Made by a program: the position numbers and the translations under genes. From positions 1,281,001 to 1,345,000 of the forward strand of contig NZ_JBBOUK010000001.1 of the NCBI RefSeq assembly GCF_038006045.1: a stretch of DNA of 64,000 nt. The letters are read 5' to 3'. Shown here piece after piece: positions 8,151-16,845 of the stretch. This DNA is from Exiguobacterium sp. FSL W8-0210 (GTDB lineage Bacteria; Bacillota; Bacilli; Exiguobacteriales; Exiguobacteriaceae). The notes below the pieces were generated by a model, which ran no database searches, had not been told where the DNA came from, and saw only the letters and a list, made by a program, of their open reading frames with translations. Within the stretch, counting starts at the first letter, position 1. Each line of letters begins with the position of its first letter.

Positions 8151-8843
8151 ATGACACAACCACAACCAGAATGGATCCAAGAATTATTCGAGACGGTCGA
8201 TCAAGGTGAAATTAAAAATGCACCGAAATTACTCTATATGGCATTGACGCTTGAACCAAGTTATTTTACAAAAGCAGTTAGTCGTTTTAATCAACGATTG
8301 GAAGTCGAACCATTAACGGACGTTTCGGAACTACTGACGGTCTATCGTCAATTCTTCCTTTCAGCGAATCCGTCAGAGGAATACTGGTCACTTGCTTGGA
8401 ACGAACTCATCCAGACCCTACAACATATGATTGATCGACCAGAAGCGCAGCAATTACTTAAGGAACATGTCGATTTACTTGACTGGTGGTCAAGCGAATC
8501 GTTGCTGTCACTCCCGAGTTGGTTAACGATTCTCGACGTTGCAGAACGCATCGACGCGCTCGATCAATTTAGCAGTTATCTTCCAGATATCTTTGAGAGC
8601 TACGCACTTGAGACAGCAAAGGATGAACCGTTCGCCCGTCTTGCCTGGTACGCACTCGCAAGCAATCAACAAGAGTTGCTTGCCCCGTACAGAGACCGGA
8701 TTGAAGCCGGTTCGTCGAAGGAAATCCAGTCTCTTCGTCAAGCGGATCTCGTCGATCAAATTGAAACGACACGGGTCGTTATGTTAAAGTCGAAAGATAA
8801 CGAGCCGATTGAATTAACATTTGATCGAAAATGGACATTATAA
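8151..8843 (+). CDS. Hypothetical alpha-helical protein
   Basis: Not recognised. A 230-residue, acidic, almost entirely helical soluble protein (IQELFETVDQGEIKNAPKLL; LARLAWYALASNQQELLAPYRD). The repeat-like helix spacing is reminiscent of TPR/HEAT-like folds but no repeat consensus could be aligned. ACGGAGGA precedes the ATG at good distance. It lies 69 bases after the channel gene and may have its own promoter. Confidence 0.7.
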   Translation: MTQPQPEWIQELFETVDQGEIKNAPKLLYMALTLEPSYFTKAVSRFNQRLEVEPLTDVSELLTVYRQFFLSANPSEEYWSLAWNELIQTLQHMIDRPEAQQLLKEHVDLLDWWSSESLLSLPSWLTILDVAERIDALDQFSSYLPDIFESYALETAKDEPFARLAWYALASNQQELLAPYRDRIEAGSSKEIQSLRQADLVDQIETTRVVMLKSKDNEPIELTFDRKWTL

Positions 8844-8902
8844 ATTATCGAAGAAAAAATGACACCTAGAAGCCGCACGAATCCAATCCAAGGGGTGTAG
8901 GG

Positions 8903-9316
8903 ATGATTCACGTCAATTTACCGAGTGGTGACTATGTCGTGTTAGTAGAAATAAATCGTGAAGTGCTGCTGTGTCATTCGATTGAAGAAGCGGAACAAGC
9001 ACAACGTGACCGGTATGAACTGGTCGGACGGATGAGCGAACGCTTGCCGGCAGAAGTGATCGGACCCTCGATTGCGGACTTCGTCCGCTTTTCGACCGGG
9101 TTCATCGGCGAAGAAGTAACGTGGCATGAAGAAGAGGAAGCGTTCTTTTGCCAACAGTTCGAGACGTTCGACGGTTCCCCGTTAGGTGAAGACCTGACGG
9201 GTATCGATGCAACGCGTTGGCGTGCGGTCCTTGCACGCTATTATGCTTACGTGACGATCGGAAAGATCATTCCTTTTGAAGTCAGCGAAGAACCGGACGG
9301 TACGGTTCCGCTTTAG
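8903..9316 (+). CDS. Hypothetical acidic protein
   Basis: Not recognised. A 137-residue soluble protein rich in Glu. It starts with a beta strand (HVNLPSGDYVVLVEINREVLL), contains a helix of IEEAEQAQRDRYELVGRM type, and ends with SEEPDGTVPL. No signal peptide, Cys pair or membrane segment. The start follows AAGGGGTG. It sits 60 bases after the preceding helical protein gene and 50 bases before the secreted protease gene. Confidence 0.68.
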   Translation: MIHVNLPSGDYVVLVEINREVLLCHSIEEAEQAQRDRYELVGRMSERLPAEVIGPSIADFVRFSTGFIGEEVTWHEEEEAFFCQQFETFDGSPLGEDLTGIDATRWRAVLARYYAYVTIGKIIPFEVSEEPDGTVPL

Positions 9317-9365
9317 TCCAGACGATTCTTCGGTCGGCGTGTAAACAGAGAAGGGCAGGGTTCCC

Positions 9366-10709
9366 ATGAAAAAGCAACTTGCACTACTCACGCTAGCGAC
9401 AATCGTCGCCATGCCAACGTCTGCTTTCGCGCAGTCTCAATATGTACAATACGACCCAACCTTTACAGAACAACAAAAACAAGAATGGTTGGCAAATCAG
9501 GGGCTGACCGAGATTCGTGCCTTGAAACAAAAAGGATTTTCTCTCGTCGAGCCACTTGCACATCTCGAGGAAGAGGATATCGACGCCGATTTGATTCCGA
9601 TCACGGATGTCAAAAAAGCGACGGATTCTGCCCAGTTCCAGCAAACGTACCTCGATCAGTCACGGATTCCGGCTTACTGGAAGTACAGCCGCGGGAAATC
9701 GGATGTTCGTGTTGCAATCATCGATGACGCGATCGATACGAAACATCGTGAGTTCAAGGATGTCATCTATAAAACGACGACGATTTCCGGGATTCGAAAA
9801 CCAGATGATCACGGGACACATGTCGCGGGGATTGTCGGGGCGCGTGAAGACGGTCAAGGGATTGTCGGTGTCGCTTCTGGTGTCAAACTGATCGGGGCGG
9901 ACGTCTTTGACGGAGAATATGCCGGGTCGATCGATATCGGCGACGGTATTTTGTATGCCATCGAGCAGGGGGCAGATGTCATCAATCTGTCGCTCGGACA
10001 ATATGAATACGATCCGTATATGGAGTCCGCGATCAAAAAAGCAGAAGCGAAAAACATCCTCGTCGTCGGCGCAGCCGGGAACGACGGGAAGGGGAAAGTT
10101 CTTTTCCCAGGCTCGATGAGTCAAGTCGTTGCCGTCGGATCAGTCGGGACGCTCGGTCGTGCCTCGACGTTCTCGAACTACGGCAAAGGACTCAACATCA
10201 TGGCGCCGGGTGAAGGGATTTACTCGACGATCGTCGGGAATAAATACGGCTACTTGGACGGAACGTCGATGGCGACACCAGTCGTCAGCGGTGTACTGGC
10301 ACTCGCAAAATCGAAGAATCCGTTCGTCTCGAACACGACGATGCGCAGTAAGTTATATGCCGCAGCGACGAAAAAATCAGGCGATACGAAGTTGCATTAC
10401 GGGACGGGTCGCTTGAACGCCGGAATCTTGGCGACGTTACCGGCACCGATCTCGAAGATCTCGTTGCCGTCAACGGTCAAGCCAAATCAACTGTTTTCAT
10501 TCTATTTCGATGAGTACGCGAGTGCGAAGACGACGACACGTCTCTATAAGGACGGAAAGGTCGTCAAGACGTTCACGCAATCGAATTTAACGAACGGGAC
10601 GCATAAGTTTACGTATAAGTTAAAAGACAAGGGATCCTATAAGCTCGTCTTTACGACGACCGGCGGACGCCATACGCGGACCGTTGAACGACTCCTGACA
10701 GTGAAATAA
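9366..10709 (+). CDS. Secreted subtilisin-like serine protease (S8) with C-terminal beta domain
   Basis: A secreted endopeptidase of 447 residues. Signal peptide residues 1-23 (cleavage after AFA), a propeptide-like stretch to about 112, then the S8 catalytic domain. Catalytic Asp120 lies in AIIDDAID, His149 in DDHGTHVAG, the oxyanion Asn239 in GAAGND and Ser301 in GTSMATP. After residue 355 an extra domain of about 90 residues has the strand pattern of an Ig-like or PPC-type beta sandwich (SLPSTVKPNQLFSFYFDEY, GTHKFTYKLKDKGSYKLVF). All catalytic residues are intact. Its 3' end faces the minus gene at 10756. Confidence 0.93.
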   Translation: MKKQLALLTLATIVAMPTSAFAQSQYVQYDPTFTEQQKQEWLANQGLTEIRALKQKGFSLVEPLAHLEEEDIDADLIPITDVKKATDSAQFQQTYLDQSRIPAYWKYSRGKSDVRVAIIDDAIDTKHREFKDVIYKTTTISGIRKPDDHGTHVAGIVGAREDGQGIVGVASGVKLIGADVFDGEYAGSIDIGDGILYAIEQGADVINLSLGQYEYDPYMESAIKKAEAKNILVVGAAGNDGKGKVLFPGSMSQVVAVGSVGTLGRASTFSNYGKGLNIMAPGEGIYSTIVGNKYGYLDGTSMATPVVSGVLALAKSKNPFVSNTTMRSKLYAAATKKSGDTKLHYGTGRLNAGILATLPAPISKISLPSTVKPNQLFSFYFDEYASAKTTTRLYKDGKVVKTFTQSNLTNGTHKFTYKLKDKGSYKLVFTTTGGRHTRTVERLLTVK

Positions 10710-10738
10710 AAAAGCGCCTCCCACTGAGTGAGAAGCGC
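10708..10738 (-). terminator. Terminator of the minus-strand gene, lying over the protease stop
   Basis: Read on the minus strand, GCGCTTCTCACT pairs with AGTGGGAGGCGC with two G-U pairs, followed by six T. On the plus strand the same bases give A-C mismatches, so it works best for the gene at 10756-11199. Confidence 0.75.
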
Positions 10739-10745
10739 CGTACGA

Positions 10746-10779
10746 GACCTGAAGGTTACTTCGGGTCTTTTCCTTTTTT
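10746..10779 (+). terminator. Terminator of the protease gene, inside the 3' end of the convergent gene
   Basis: GACCTGAAG pairs with CTTCGGGTC across the loop GTTA, followed by TTTTCCTTTTTT. The loop contains the TAA stop codon of the opposing gene. Confidence 0.78.
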
Positions 10780-11199
10780 ATAGACGGGCGTCGGAGGCGT
10801 TAATGCCTCTCCAGTCCACGTGATCATCGCTTCCATCTTGTATCCTGTGTCATCCTCATGGACGAACGACAAGCGACTGGAATCGATCAATTGGTATAAA
10901 CCATAAGCGACCTGGTCGGCCCAAGAGCGTAACGTCATTGCTTCATCATACAACGGGATTTGCTCAGGGAAACGTTCATTCATAAGCAAGATATCGTGTT
11001 GATCGAAATGATAGCTACGTTTTGAGAGTGCATCGGGCGCCTTGACGTTGAACGGCTCGAACGCGTGGATGAGCTCTCCTTGACGATAGAAGGCGAAGAT
11101 GCCGTTTCGCAGATGAAGTGCCTTGATCTCATCGATCTCGATCAAGAATGTCAACTTGCGAACCGTTCGCCGGTTCGTACCAGAGCGTCGTTTTTTCAT
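10756..11199 (-). CDS. Hypothetical protein
   Basis: Not recognised. A 147-residue basic-then-acidic soluble protein. The first 15 residues are strongly basic (KKRRSGTNRRTVRK), followed by strands (FLIEIDEIKALHLRNGIFAFYRQ) and a helix (LRSWADQVAYGLYQLIDS). The start at 11199 has AAGGGGG upstream; the frame extends to 11256 without a better site. It is convergent with the protease gene, each gene's terminator lying in the other's 3' end, and divergent from rnpB. Confidence 0.7.
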   Translation of the reverse strand: MKKRRSGTNRRTVRKLTFLIEIDEIKALHLRNGIFAFYRQGELIHAFEPFNVKAPDALSKRSYHFDQHDILLMNERFPEQIPLYDEAMTLRSWADQVAYGLYQLIDSSRLSFVHEDDTGYKMEAMITWTGEALTPPTPVYKKGKDPK

Positions 11200-11286
11200 G
11201 CTACATGCCCCCTTCTGAACTCTTGTACTATACCGTGAAATGAGGCAGGGACGCAACTTTTTCGTTTATAAAACGAGAATTGCCTC

Positions 11287-11315
11287 TTGCAGGAAAGCGG
11301 CATCTACGCTACACT
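11287..11315 (+). promoter_or_regulatory. rnpB promoter
   Basis: TTGCAG at 11287 and TACACT at 11310 with a 17-base spacer place the start of transcription at about 11321-11323. This agrees with the 5' end of the RNase P RNA set by P1 pairing. Confidence 0.75.
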
Positions 11316-11321
11316 CATAAG

Positions 11322-11720
11322 CAGTGACTATGTTGGTTCGGACAATCGCGGGGCATTTCGGTGCTTTGAGGAAAGTCCATGCTCGCACAGCCTGCGATGG
11401 CTGTAGTGATCGTGCTACACAAAAAGATAAGTGTAGGCAGCGTCAAGCTGACGGCAGAAGGAACGCCTAAGTCTTCGGATAGGGCCGAAACTTCTTGAAG
11501 GTGCCACAGTGACGGAGCTTCATGGGAAACCATGAAGGTGGAACGAGGTAAACCCCACGAGCGAGAAACCCAAATTTGGTAGGGGAATTTCCGGAGCGGA
11601 ACTGAACGCGAAGGAGAGCGTATGCAAATACGGAGATAGATGATTGTCGCCTGCGTGTGAGGGTCAAACCGTTTGGAACACTAAGGAACAGAACATGGCT
11701 TACAGGACCACATAGGCTGT
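11322..11720 (+). ncRNA. rnpB: RNase P RNA, Bacillus type (class B)
   Basis: The catalytic RNA of RNase P, which matures tRNA 5' ends. The conserved blocks are present in order: GAGGAAAGTCCATGCTCGC near 11367, GACGGCAG near 11450, GTGCCACAGTGACG near 11500, the GGTAAACCCC block near 11548 with GCGAGAAACCCAAATTT following, AGATAGATGATTG near 11633, and ACATGGCTTACAG near 11692. The ends CTATGTTGGT and GACCACATAG form P1. The arrangement matches B. subtilis rather than the E. coli type. Ends are good to a few bases. Confidence 0.97.
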
Positions 11721-11738
11721 TATTTTTAAGTTGAACGA

Positions 11739-11768
11739 GAGTCCAGGTCCACCCTGGGCTCTTTTTTT
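11739..11768 (+). terminator. rnpB terminator
   Basis: GAGTCCAGG/CCTGGGCTC stem with one G-U, followed by seven T. Confidence 0.9.
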
Positions 11769-11818
11769 ATTGCAATGAAACGATCCAGTGGAAGAAACGA
11801 TAAAGGAGTGAACGCGAT

Positions 11819-12964
11819 ATGGCAAAACGCTTAGTCATCGCGACAGCGGCGATGGGAATCGAAGCGCTCGTCGCAAAAGAAGTCCGTGCGTTAGGATATG
11901 AATGTACGGTCGAGGACGGAAAGGTCTACATCGATTGTGAGATGGAGGACATTCCCCGTTTGAACATGTGGCTTCGGACAGCGGACCGGATCAAACTCGT
12001 CGTCGCTGAGTTCCGCGCGACGACATTCGAAAAATTGTTCGATCAAGTCAAGGCACTGCCGTGGCACGAATTGATGCCATGGGATGCGAACTTCATCGTC
12101 AACGGTCGTTCGGTCAAGTCGAAGCTGTTCTCGATCCGTGACTGTCAGAAGATCACCGAGAAAGCGATCGTCTCGCACATGCAAGAACAGTACAACAAAG
12201 GAACGGAATGGTTACCAAAGACAGGCGCGAGCTATCCGATCGAAGTTGCTTTGTTAAAAGACATCGCGACATTAACGATCGATACGTCTGGCGACGCGTT
12301 ACACAAACGTGGCTACCGTGAGTTCCACTCGGCCGCTCCACTCAAAGAGACGATGGCAGCAGCGATGCTGATGCTGACGAACTGGAAGCCGGACATGCCG
12401 CTCTACGACGTCTTCACTGGTTCAGGTACACTGGCGATCGAAGCGGCGATGATCGGGCGTAATATCGCACCAGGGATCAACCGGGAGTTCGTCTCACAGG
12501 AATGGAAATGCATTCCGAAGAAGGCGTGGTTCGATGCGATCAACGAAGCAAACGACAAAGCCGAATGGGACAAACCACTGAAGATTTACGCAAGTGATGT
12601 CGACCCAGAGATGGTCAAGCTCGCGAAAACAAACGCAGAACTCGCAGACGTCCGCGATGCGATCAACGTCATGCAACGCGACGCAGCAGACTTCAAACCG
12701 AAGGAAGACTTCGGTGTCATCATCGGGAACCCACCTTACGGGGAACGTCTCGAGGACGCACGTGAAGTCCATCAGCTATATCGCAAGATTGGAACGGCGT
12801 ATAAAGAATTCCCATACTACAGTGTCTACATGATCACGTCGTATGTCGAGTTCGAAAAAGCGTACGGTCGTCCAGCGACGAAGCGCCGGAAGCTGTACAA
12901 CGGGAATATTGAAGTTCAGTTTTATCAGTATTATGGTTTGCGTCGGAAACGTCCGCAGGCTTAA
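11819..12964 (+). CDS. ypsC: 23S rRNA (guanine-N2)-methyltransferase-like protein, THUMP domain
   Basis: A SAM-dependent RNA methyltransferase of 381 residues, related to RlmL N-terminal domain/YpsC. The N-terminus (residues 1-60) is the ferredoxin-like part, followed by a THUMP domain to about 155. The Rossmann methyltransferase domain has LYDVFTGSGTLAIEAAMIGRN near residue 195 (SAM motif I) and the N-P-P-Y catalytic motif IGNPPYGERL near 303. AAAGGAG precedes the ATG. As in B. subtilis, it lies next to rnpB, separated by the rnpB terminator. Confidence 0.93.
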   Translation: MAKRLVIATAAMGIEALVAKEVRALGYECTVEDGKVYIDCEMEDIPRLNMWLRTADRIKLVVAEFRATTFEKLFDQVKALPWHELMPWDANFIVNGRSVKSKLFSIRDCQKITEKAIVSHMQEQYNKGTEWLPKTGASYPIEVALLKDIATLTIDTSGDALHKRGYREFHSAAPLKETMAAAMLMLTNWKPDMPLYDVFTGSGTLAIEAAMIGRNIAPGINREFVSQEWKCIPKKAWFDAINEANDKAEWDKPLKIYASDVDPEMVKLAKTNAELADVRDAINVMQRDAADFKPKEDFGVIIGNPPYGERLEDAREVHQLYRKIGTAYKEFPYYSVYMITSYVEFEKAYGRPATKRRKLYNGNIEVQFYQYYGLRRKRPQA

Positions 12965-12971
12965 GCGATTT

Positions 12972-13025
12972 GTGAGAGGTGAGTGGGCGTCAGTTCCCAC
13001 TGACTTCTCACTTTTTTATTTTTTC
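12972..13025 (+). terminator. Terminator after the methyltransferase gene
   Basis: A 16-base stem (GTGAGAGGTGAGTGGG with CCCACTGACTTCTCAC, two mismatches) and T runs. A second, weaker CCGC/GCGG hairpin followed by T residues lies at about 13043-13067. Confidence 0.88.
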
Positions 13026-13182
13026 GCAAAAATATCATGAGCCGCTCGGTTGCGCGGTTTTTTTTGAGGTCTAATAATGCCTGGAACTGATTGATAGGAT
13101 CATGTTGTGAATTGCTCTTAATAAATATGTTCTTTTTAAATCTAAAAGAAAAGGAATCTGAGTGCCCTTAACTGTACTAAGT

Positions 13183-14086
13183 TCAAGATGCTTCTTCATC
13201 GGCGTATTTCATCAAAAACGTACTGTAGGCGGAAATATCAGCTTGAACGAGTTGTTTCATCGTACTGAAATTCTTTTTGATTTCTTGTGATAGTTGAATA
13301 GCGTCAGAATAATCTTGTTTGTCGACGCTATAAAACTGCGTCTGAAGTTGTTCGTAAATCCGGTTCATCTCATCCTGGTTAGCAGCTAACCGTTGCGTAG
13401 TAGCCGTCACGTCATCGGGTGCGCTCATTTTTTGAAGCGTGGCGAGTTCTGCACTGATAGGAGATCGATCATTTCTTTGAGTGAGAACAGCAATGAAGAA
13501 ACTGGAGCAGTCACCTTATTGCCGTTTGTTCCGACCATTTGATTCAGCTCATCAATTTTGAAGGAGAGCTGGTCGTACATTTGTGAAACGTTGTAGATAC
13601 TGGATAAAATTGTAGCTGTATAGTAAGCTATTTCCGTTTGAGAATTAGTATTACTCTCTTTCGTTACCGGCTCCGCGAAGATCGGTTCTTCTTTTTCAAT
13701 CGACTCTGGTTTTTGACTACATCATTCGTCGCGTCCGGGTGCATGTCGTAACGGGACTCATCCATGTTTTCGAAATTGATCGGCGCATTGATCTTGTCGC
13801 TCAAGCTCTTCTTGAGGCTACGGAAAATACCGAGATGGATCCAGTAACCGTCTGCCTTCTGGAAATAGCGCTCCCGATTGACTAAGACCATGTCCGAGAA
13901 GTTATCGAGATTCATCTGGTCAAGTGTCTGTCGAGTGTAATACGATTTCAGGACCGGTTCGAGTTCTTCGTTGCCATTGTCGTCTGTCACGACCGTAGAT
14001 CGTTCAAAGGCGAATAAATCGAAGTTCTTGTTCTTATAGAGGTCCTCCAATAAACGAATCGAATCCAAAGTATAACTTTCGGCCAT
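13183..14086 (-). pseudogene. Frameshifted gene of unknown function
   Basis: Three minus-strand frame segments join into one protein if two single-base shifts are ignored. The first (from ATG 14086) reads about 125 residues in a MAESYTLDSIRLLEDLYKN type of sequence to DATNDVV. The second continues as KPESIEKEEPIFAEPVTKES and a helical SSIYNVSQMYDQLSFKID stretch. The third reads ISAELATLQKMSAPDDVTAT and ends in YADEEAS. The shifts lie near 13717 and near 13455-13470. The protein of about 300 residues would be helical and soluble; no family recognised. The upstream remnant gene ends 12 bases before its start, suggesting a former operon. Confidence 0.7.
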
Positions 14087-14098
14087 CGTGTTCTCGCT

Positions 14099-14340
14099 TC
14101 AAAATGCAGAATCTTTATACTGAACAATCAACGTTTTGTCTTTCACCTTCGCACGGTGATCATCTGCTATGATGCCCTCGCGCTCATCAAACGCATGAAC
14201 CCGATGACGAGATACGAGCTCTAGAATGGATCAAGACTTTAGTTTTCTTAACGATTATTATTTCGCCGTACTTGTTCACCACGAACACTTTTACTTTGAA
14301 GAAAGAGAAGTCTTCATAGGGCAATCGCAATAGATGACTC
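14099..14340 (-). pseudogene. Decayed upstream gene, 3' part only
   Basis: On the minus strand two frame segments look coding. One, from about 14338 to 14226, reads RLPYEDFSFFKVKVFVVNKY and continues to KKTKVLIH. The other, from about 14224 to the TGA at 14099, reads ILELVSRHRVHAFDEREGI and ends in VQYKDSAF. They are joined by a frameshift. Further upstream (to about 14460) coding character fades into stops. No family recognised. The stop lies 12 bases before the ATG at 14086. Confidence 0.5.
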
Positions 14341-14551
14341 TTCTTCAAACAGCTCATGGTCAACACATACTATTTTCGTACATAATGCGCGCCAGTTCTT
14401 TATATTGCCGCGTTAATAAACTGCGAGTTGTTTTTCATCGAATCGTAATCATGATGACAGGGGCCGGCCTAAGAAAGTTGAATTGAGCGTATGCAAATTT
14501 GTTCTCGAAAAAATCCTCTTTTTTCAAATATACTTTCCCCTAAAAGGAATC

Positions 14552-14604
14552 AAAAGAAAGAACAAGAAAAGTTATGTTTAACCAACTTTCTTGCTCTTTC
14601 TTTT
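14552..14604 (-). terminator. Stem-loop terminator
   Basis: AAAAGAAAGAACAAGAAA and TTTCTTGCTCTTTCTTTT arms (one G-T, one bulged A) around a loop of about ten bases. It lies downstream of the minus-strand acetyltransferase gene, with T residues on both sides. Confidence 0.65.
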
Positions 14605-14669
14605 ATGTAAGTTCCCACTATAGTCAGAATACATGAACTAGATTAAGAACTACTAAAAACGATATTATT

Positions 14670-15086
14670 TTAAATTTTTTTGTATAAATAGTAATGCGTG
14701 AACCCCTTTGGGAAATCTTTTAATTCTCCAAAAACCTCGAATCCTAATTTCTTATAAAAAACAGGCGCTTGAAAGCTGAAGGTATCCAATCTTAACAACC
14801 GGCATTGTTGAGCTCGCGCATATGCTTCAGCTGTTTCCATTAGCTCTTGGCCTTTTCCCATACCGCGCAGTGAATCGTCCACCCACAGGATATCTACAAA
14901 AAAGCATTCCCAGTCTATATGACCGACTAACCCTCCGACGATTTCGCCCTTTTCATCCTTTAATACAAAGTTTATTTTCTCCTCATCATTGTAAGGGACT
15001 TTCGATTTATTGTGCCTGACCAAATTATATCGGATAAATCCAGCTTCCTCCTTATCATATCCAACGTGCATGTGGATATTCGTCAT
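14670..15086 (-). CDS. GNAT family N-acetyltransferase
   Basis: Predicted to transfer acetyl from acetyl-CoA to an amine on a small molecule or protein. Around residues 70-105 it shows the GNAT pattern: FVDILWVDDSLRGMGKGQELM contains the V-x-x-x-x-R-G-x-G-x-G CoA-binding loop with one variation (RGMGKG). It continues with a FYKKLGFEVFGEL C-terminal motif B. Three consecutive ATG codons (15092, 15089, 15086) follow GAGGAG; the last gives the best spacing. It lies intact inside a decayed region. The substrate is unknown. Confidence 0.82.
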   Translation of the reverse strand: MTNIHMHVGYDKEEAGFIRYNLVRHNKSKVPYNDEEKINFVLKDEKGEIVGGLVGHIDWECFFVDILWVDDSLRGMGKGQELMETAEAYARAQQCRLLRLDTFSFQAPVFYKKLGFEVFGELKDFPKGFTHYYLYKKI

Positions 15087-15095
15087 CATCATCAC

Positions 15096-16021
15096 TCCTC
15101 ACTTAATCTATTATAAAGCGTTCGCCTTACCATCATGATGGTCAAATACGTAGACTCAACACTAGATGTAGGGATAGTCATTGATTTTATAGTTTTTTGA
15201 TTTTAAGCGTTTAGATTTGTTCCTGCGGAAGCTATAATACATCCGATTAAGAAGCTAAAAAAGCCACCATTAATATCCTACATTAACTCTTGTATACCTT
15301 CTCTTCTCCTTTCTCACTTATTGTATCAAAGTTTTGTACGACCAAGGGGGTGAATTCTTCCTGCTTTATGAAATTGCTTTTTATCTATATCCCTATTAAC
15401 AAAGAAGAAATACAAAACGCCTTTTTCTTGTTGTATCCATTAACATGTTAAGATGTCCCCACGTTGATTTTATTCACTATTCTACAAACAGATCTTTCAA
15501 CCATCCGACAATATTTTAAGAAAGTCTTCTTCAAAATGCTTGACTCCATCTTCATCCACTAAAAAGAAGATGTGATTCTTAGGGGGATCATCGCTAAGTG
15601 ATACATGAATCCACTTGTTTCATTTACTTTTCATTATTAGGGTATTCTAGGTAATTTGTTGGATCGACTATCGTTAGAACGTAGTATCCGGTTTATTTTC
15701 TTAATAGCCTTCTTCGTCTGAAATATCTCCCGAATCAATATCGATCCCCCGCCTATTCATGCATTGAACTTAGATGTCCCAAAGTCATTGAGTTAATGTT
15801 CCTGTGACTATACATCACTGATACTATTTAAGATATGACGCAAATAGACATTTTTATCAAGCTACCGTAATTCTTACCAATAGTCCTCATAACTTAAAGC
15901 GTTATAACAATGGGATCCGCATGTTCAGAGTTGATTTATCTGTTAAATTTTTCTCGTATGTCGTATTTTTTATACATTTCCCCTTTTCTTATCCAACTTA
16001 GTTTTATGAAATGACGGTTTG
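15096..16021. other. Gene-free decayed stretch
   Basis: About 0.9 kb without an intact gene. It is lower in GC than its surroundings and full of stops in all frames. The only coding trace I could reconstruct is the minus-strand remnant at about 15497-15750. No hairpin-plus-T terminator or RNA family was recognised. The stretch lies between an intact acetyltransferase gene and an IS30 remnant, consistent with decay of an acquired segment. Confidence 0.6.
15497..15750 (-). pseudogene. Remnant of a small protein gene
   Basis: Reading the minus strand across two frame changes gives GIDIDSGDISDEEGY, then YYVLTIVDPTNYLEYPNNEK, then NKWIHVSLSDDPPKNHIFFL and a tail ending FLKILSDG before a TGA at 15497. 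The amino-acid composition is clearly that of a real acidic protein, but stops and frameshifts break it. No family recognised. Confidence 0.45.
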
Positions 16022-16260
16022 TCAAATTAAGCGCAACACTCCTTCGGAAAAGACCTCATATGCAGTCTTTCCAATCCAAACACTTTCTTGGTCGATTGTT
16101 GATTCTAGAAAGTGCGTGATTTAATTCTGTCTTGTTGATCATTCCGAAGTTGGTTCCCTTTGGGAAGAACTCACGGAGAAGACCATTGGCATTCTCATTG
16201 CTGCCACGTTGCCATGAAGAATAGGGATCCGTGAAGTACATTGGGATACCAAGAGAGTCC
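16022..16260 (-). pseudogene. IS30-family transposase, C-terminal remnant
   Basis: The minus strand encodes the end of an IS30 transposase: LGIPMYFTDPYSSWQRGSNE, NANGLLREFFPKGTNF (with the last catalytic Glu of the DDE triad in SNENANG), then INNRPRKCLDWK. One extra base after WKD shifts the frame; ignoring it the protein ends AYEVFSEGVLRLI. Everything upstream of LGIP is missing, the sequence running straight into a peptidase gene at about 16260. No IS30 terminal repeat was found on this side. Confidence 0.85.
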
Positions 16261-16262
16261 TG

Positions 16263-16799
16263 TATCCGTTCGTGACAGCTGATCGAGCGGGCATCGCTGC
16301 GATTCTTGAACTCATGGAACGCATTCCAGCGACTGACTTCCGCGGAACGATCAAGCTCGCTTTTTCAATCGAAGAAGAAATCGGTTGTCGTGGTGCAGAA
16401 TTGATGGACGCGTCCTTTTTAGAGGACGTCGACGCAGCAATCGTCTTTGATCGCCGCGGTACACGCGACATCGTTACAGGGTGTCACGTCGAGTTTGATT
16501 TTTGTGAGACAGCTTTTGGTGCATGTTTTGAGCAAGCCGGTATGTTGAGTGATATGCCGAATTGGCGAACGACACGGTACGGAGGAAGCAGTGATACGAA
16601 ACTATTCGCACTACGAGCTATTCCAGCTGTCAACTTGTCCGTTGGTTATCTGCACGAGCATACGGATTTTGAACAGGTTGATTTCGCGGCGACGCTCGAA
16701 ACCGTCCGTTTGGTCGAAACATTACTTCATCACCGATTGCTCGAGCGCTATTTCGCTGAGCAGACAAAAAATCCAACTCTAGGCGGATATACCGAGTAA
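16263..16799 (+). pseudogene. 5'-truncated metallopeptidase (M42/M20-like)
   Basis: The C-terminal half of a zinc aminopeptidase-like protein. It enters at YPFVTADRAGIAAILELME, equivalent to the L-D-D-R-x-G metal-binding segment of M42 peptidases. It then reads IKLAFSIEEEIGCRGAEL, which holds the catalytic E-E pair, and VNLSVGYLHEHTDFEQVDF, which holds the terminal metal-binding His. The N-terminal third is absent; the sequence upstream is IS30. A GTG at 16272 could open a frame but has no ribosome site. It is therefore most likely non-functional. The clan is certain, the exact family less so. Confidence 0.78.
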
Positions 16800-16845
16800 T
16801 GGATTCCAAATATAGTAAAAAGGAGAGGTGAGAGGAGACGATTCA

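Noticed and set aside
13037..13067. Second terminator after the methyltransferase gene
   Set aside because: Only a four-base CCGC/GCGG stem before the T run; mentioned with the main terminator but not called alone.
13183..16260. Possible prophage
   Set aside because: No integrase, terminase, capsid or tail gene could be recognised; the remnants are too short to support a phage origin.
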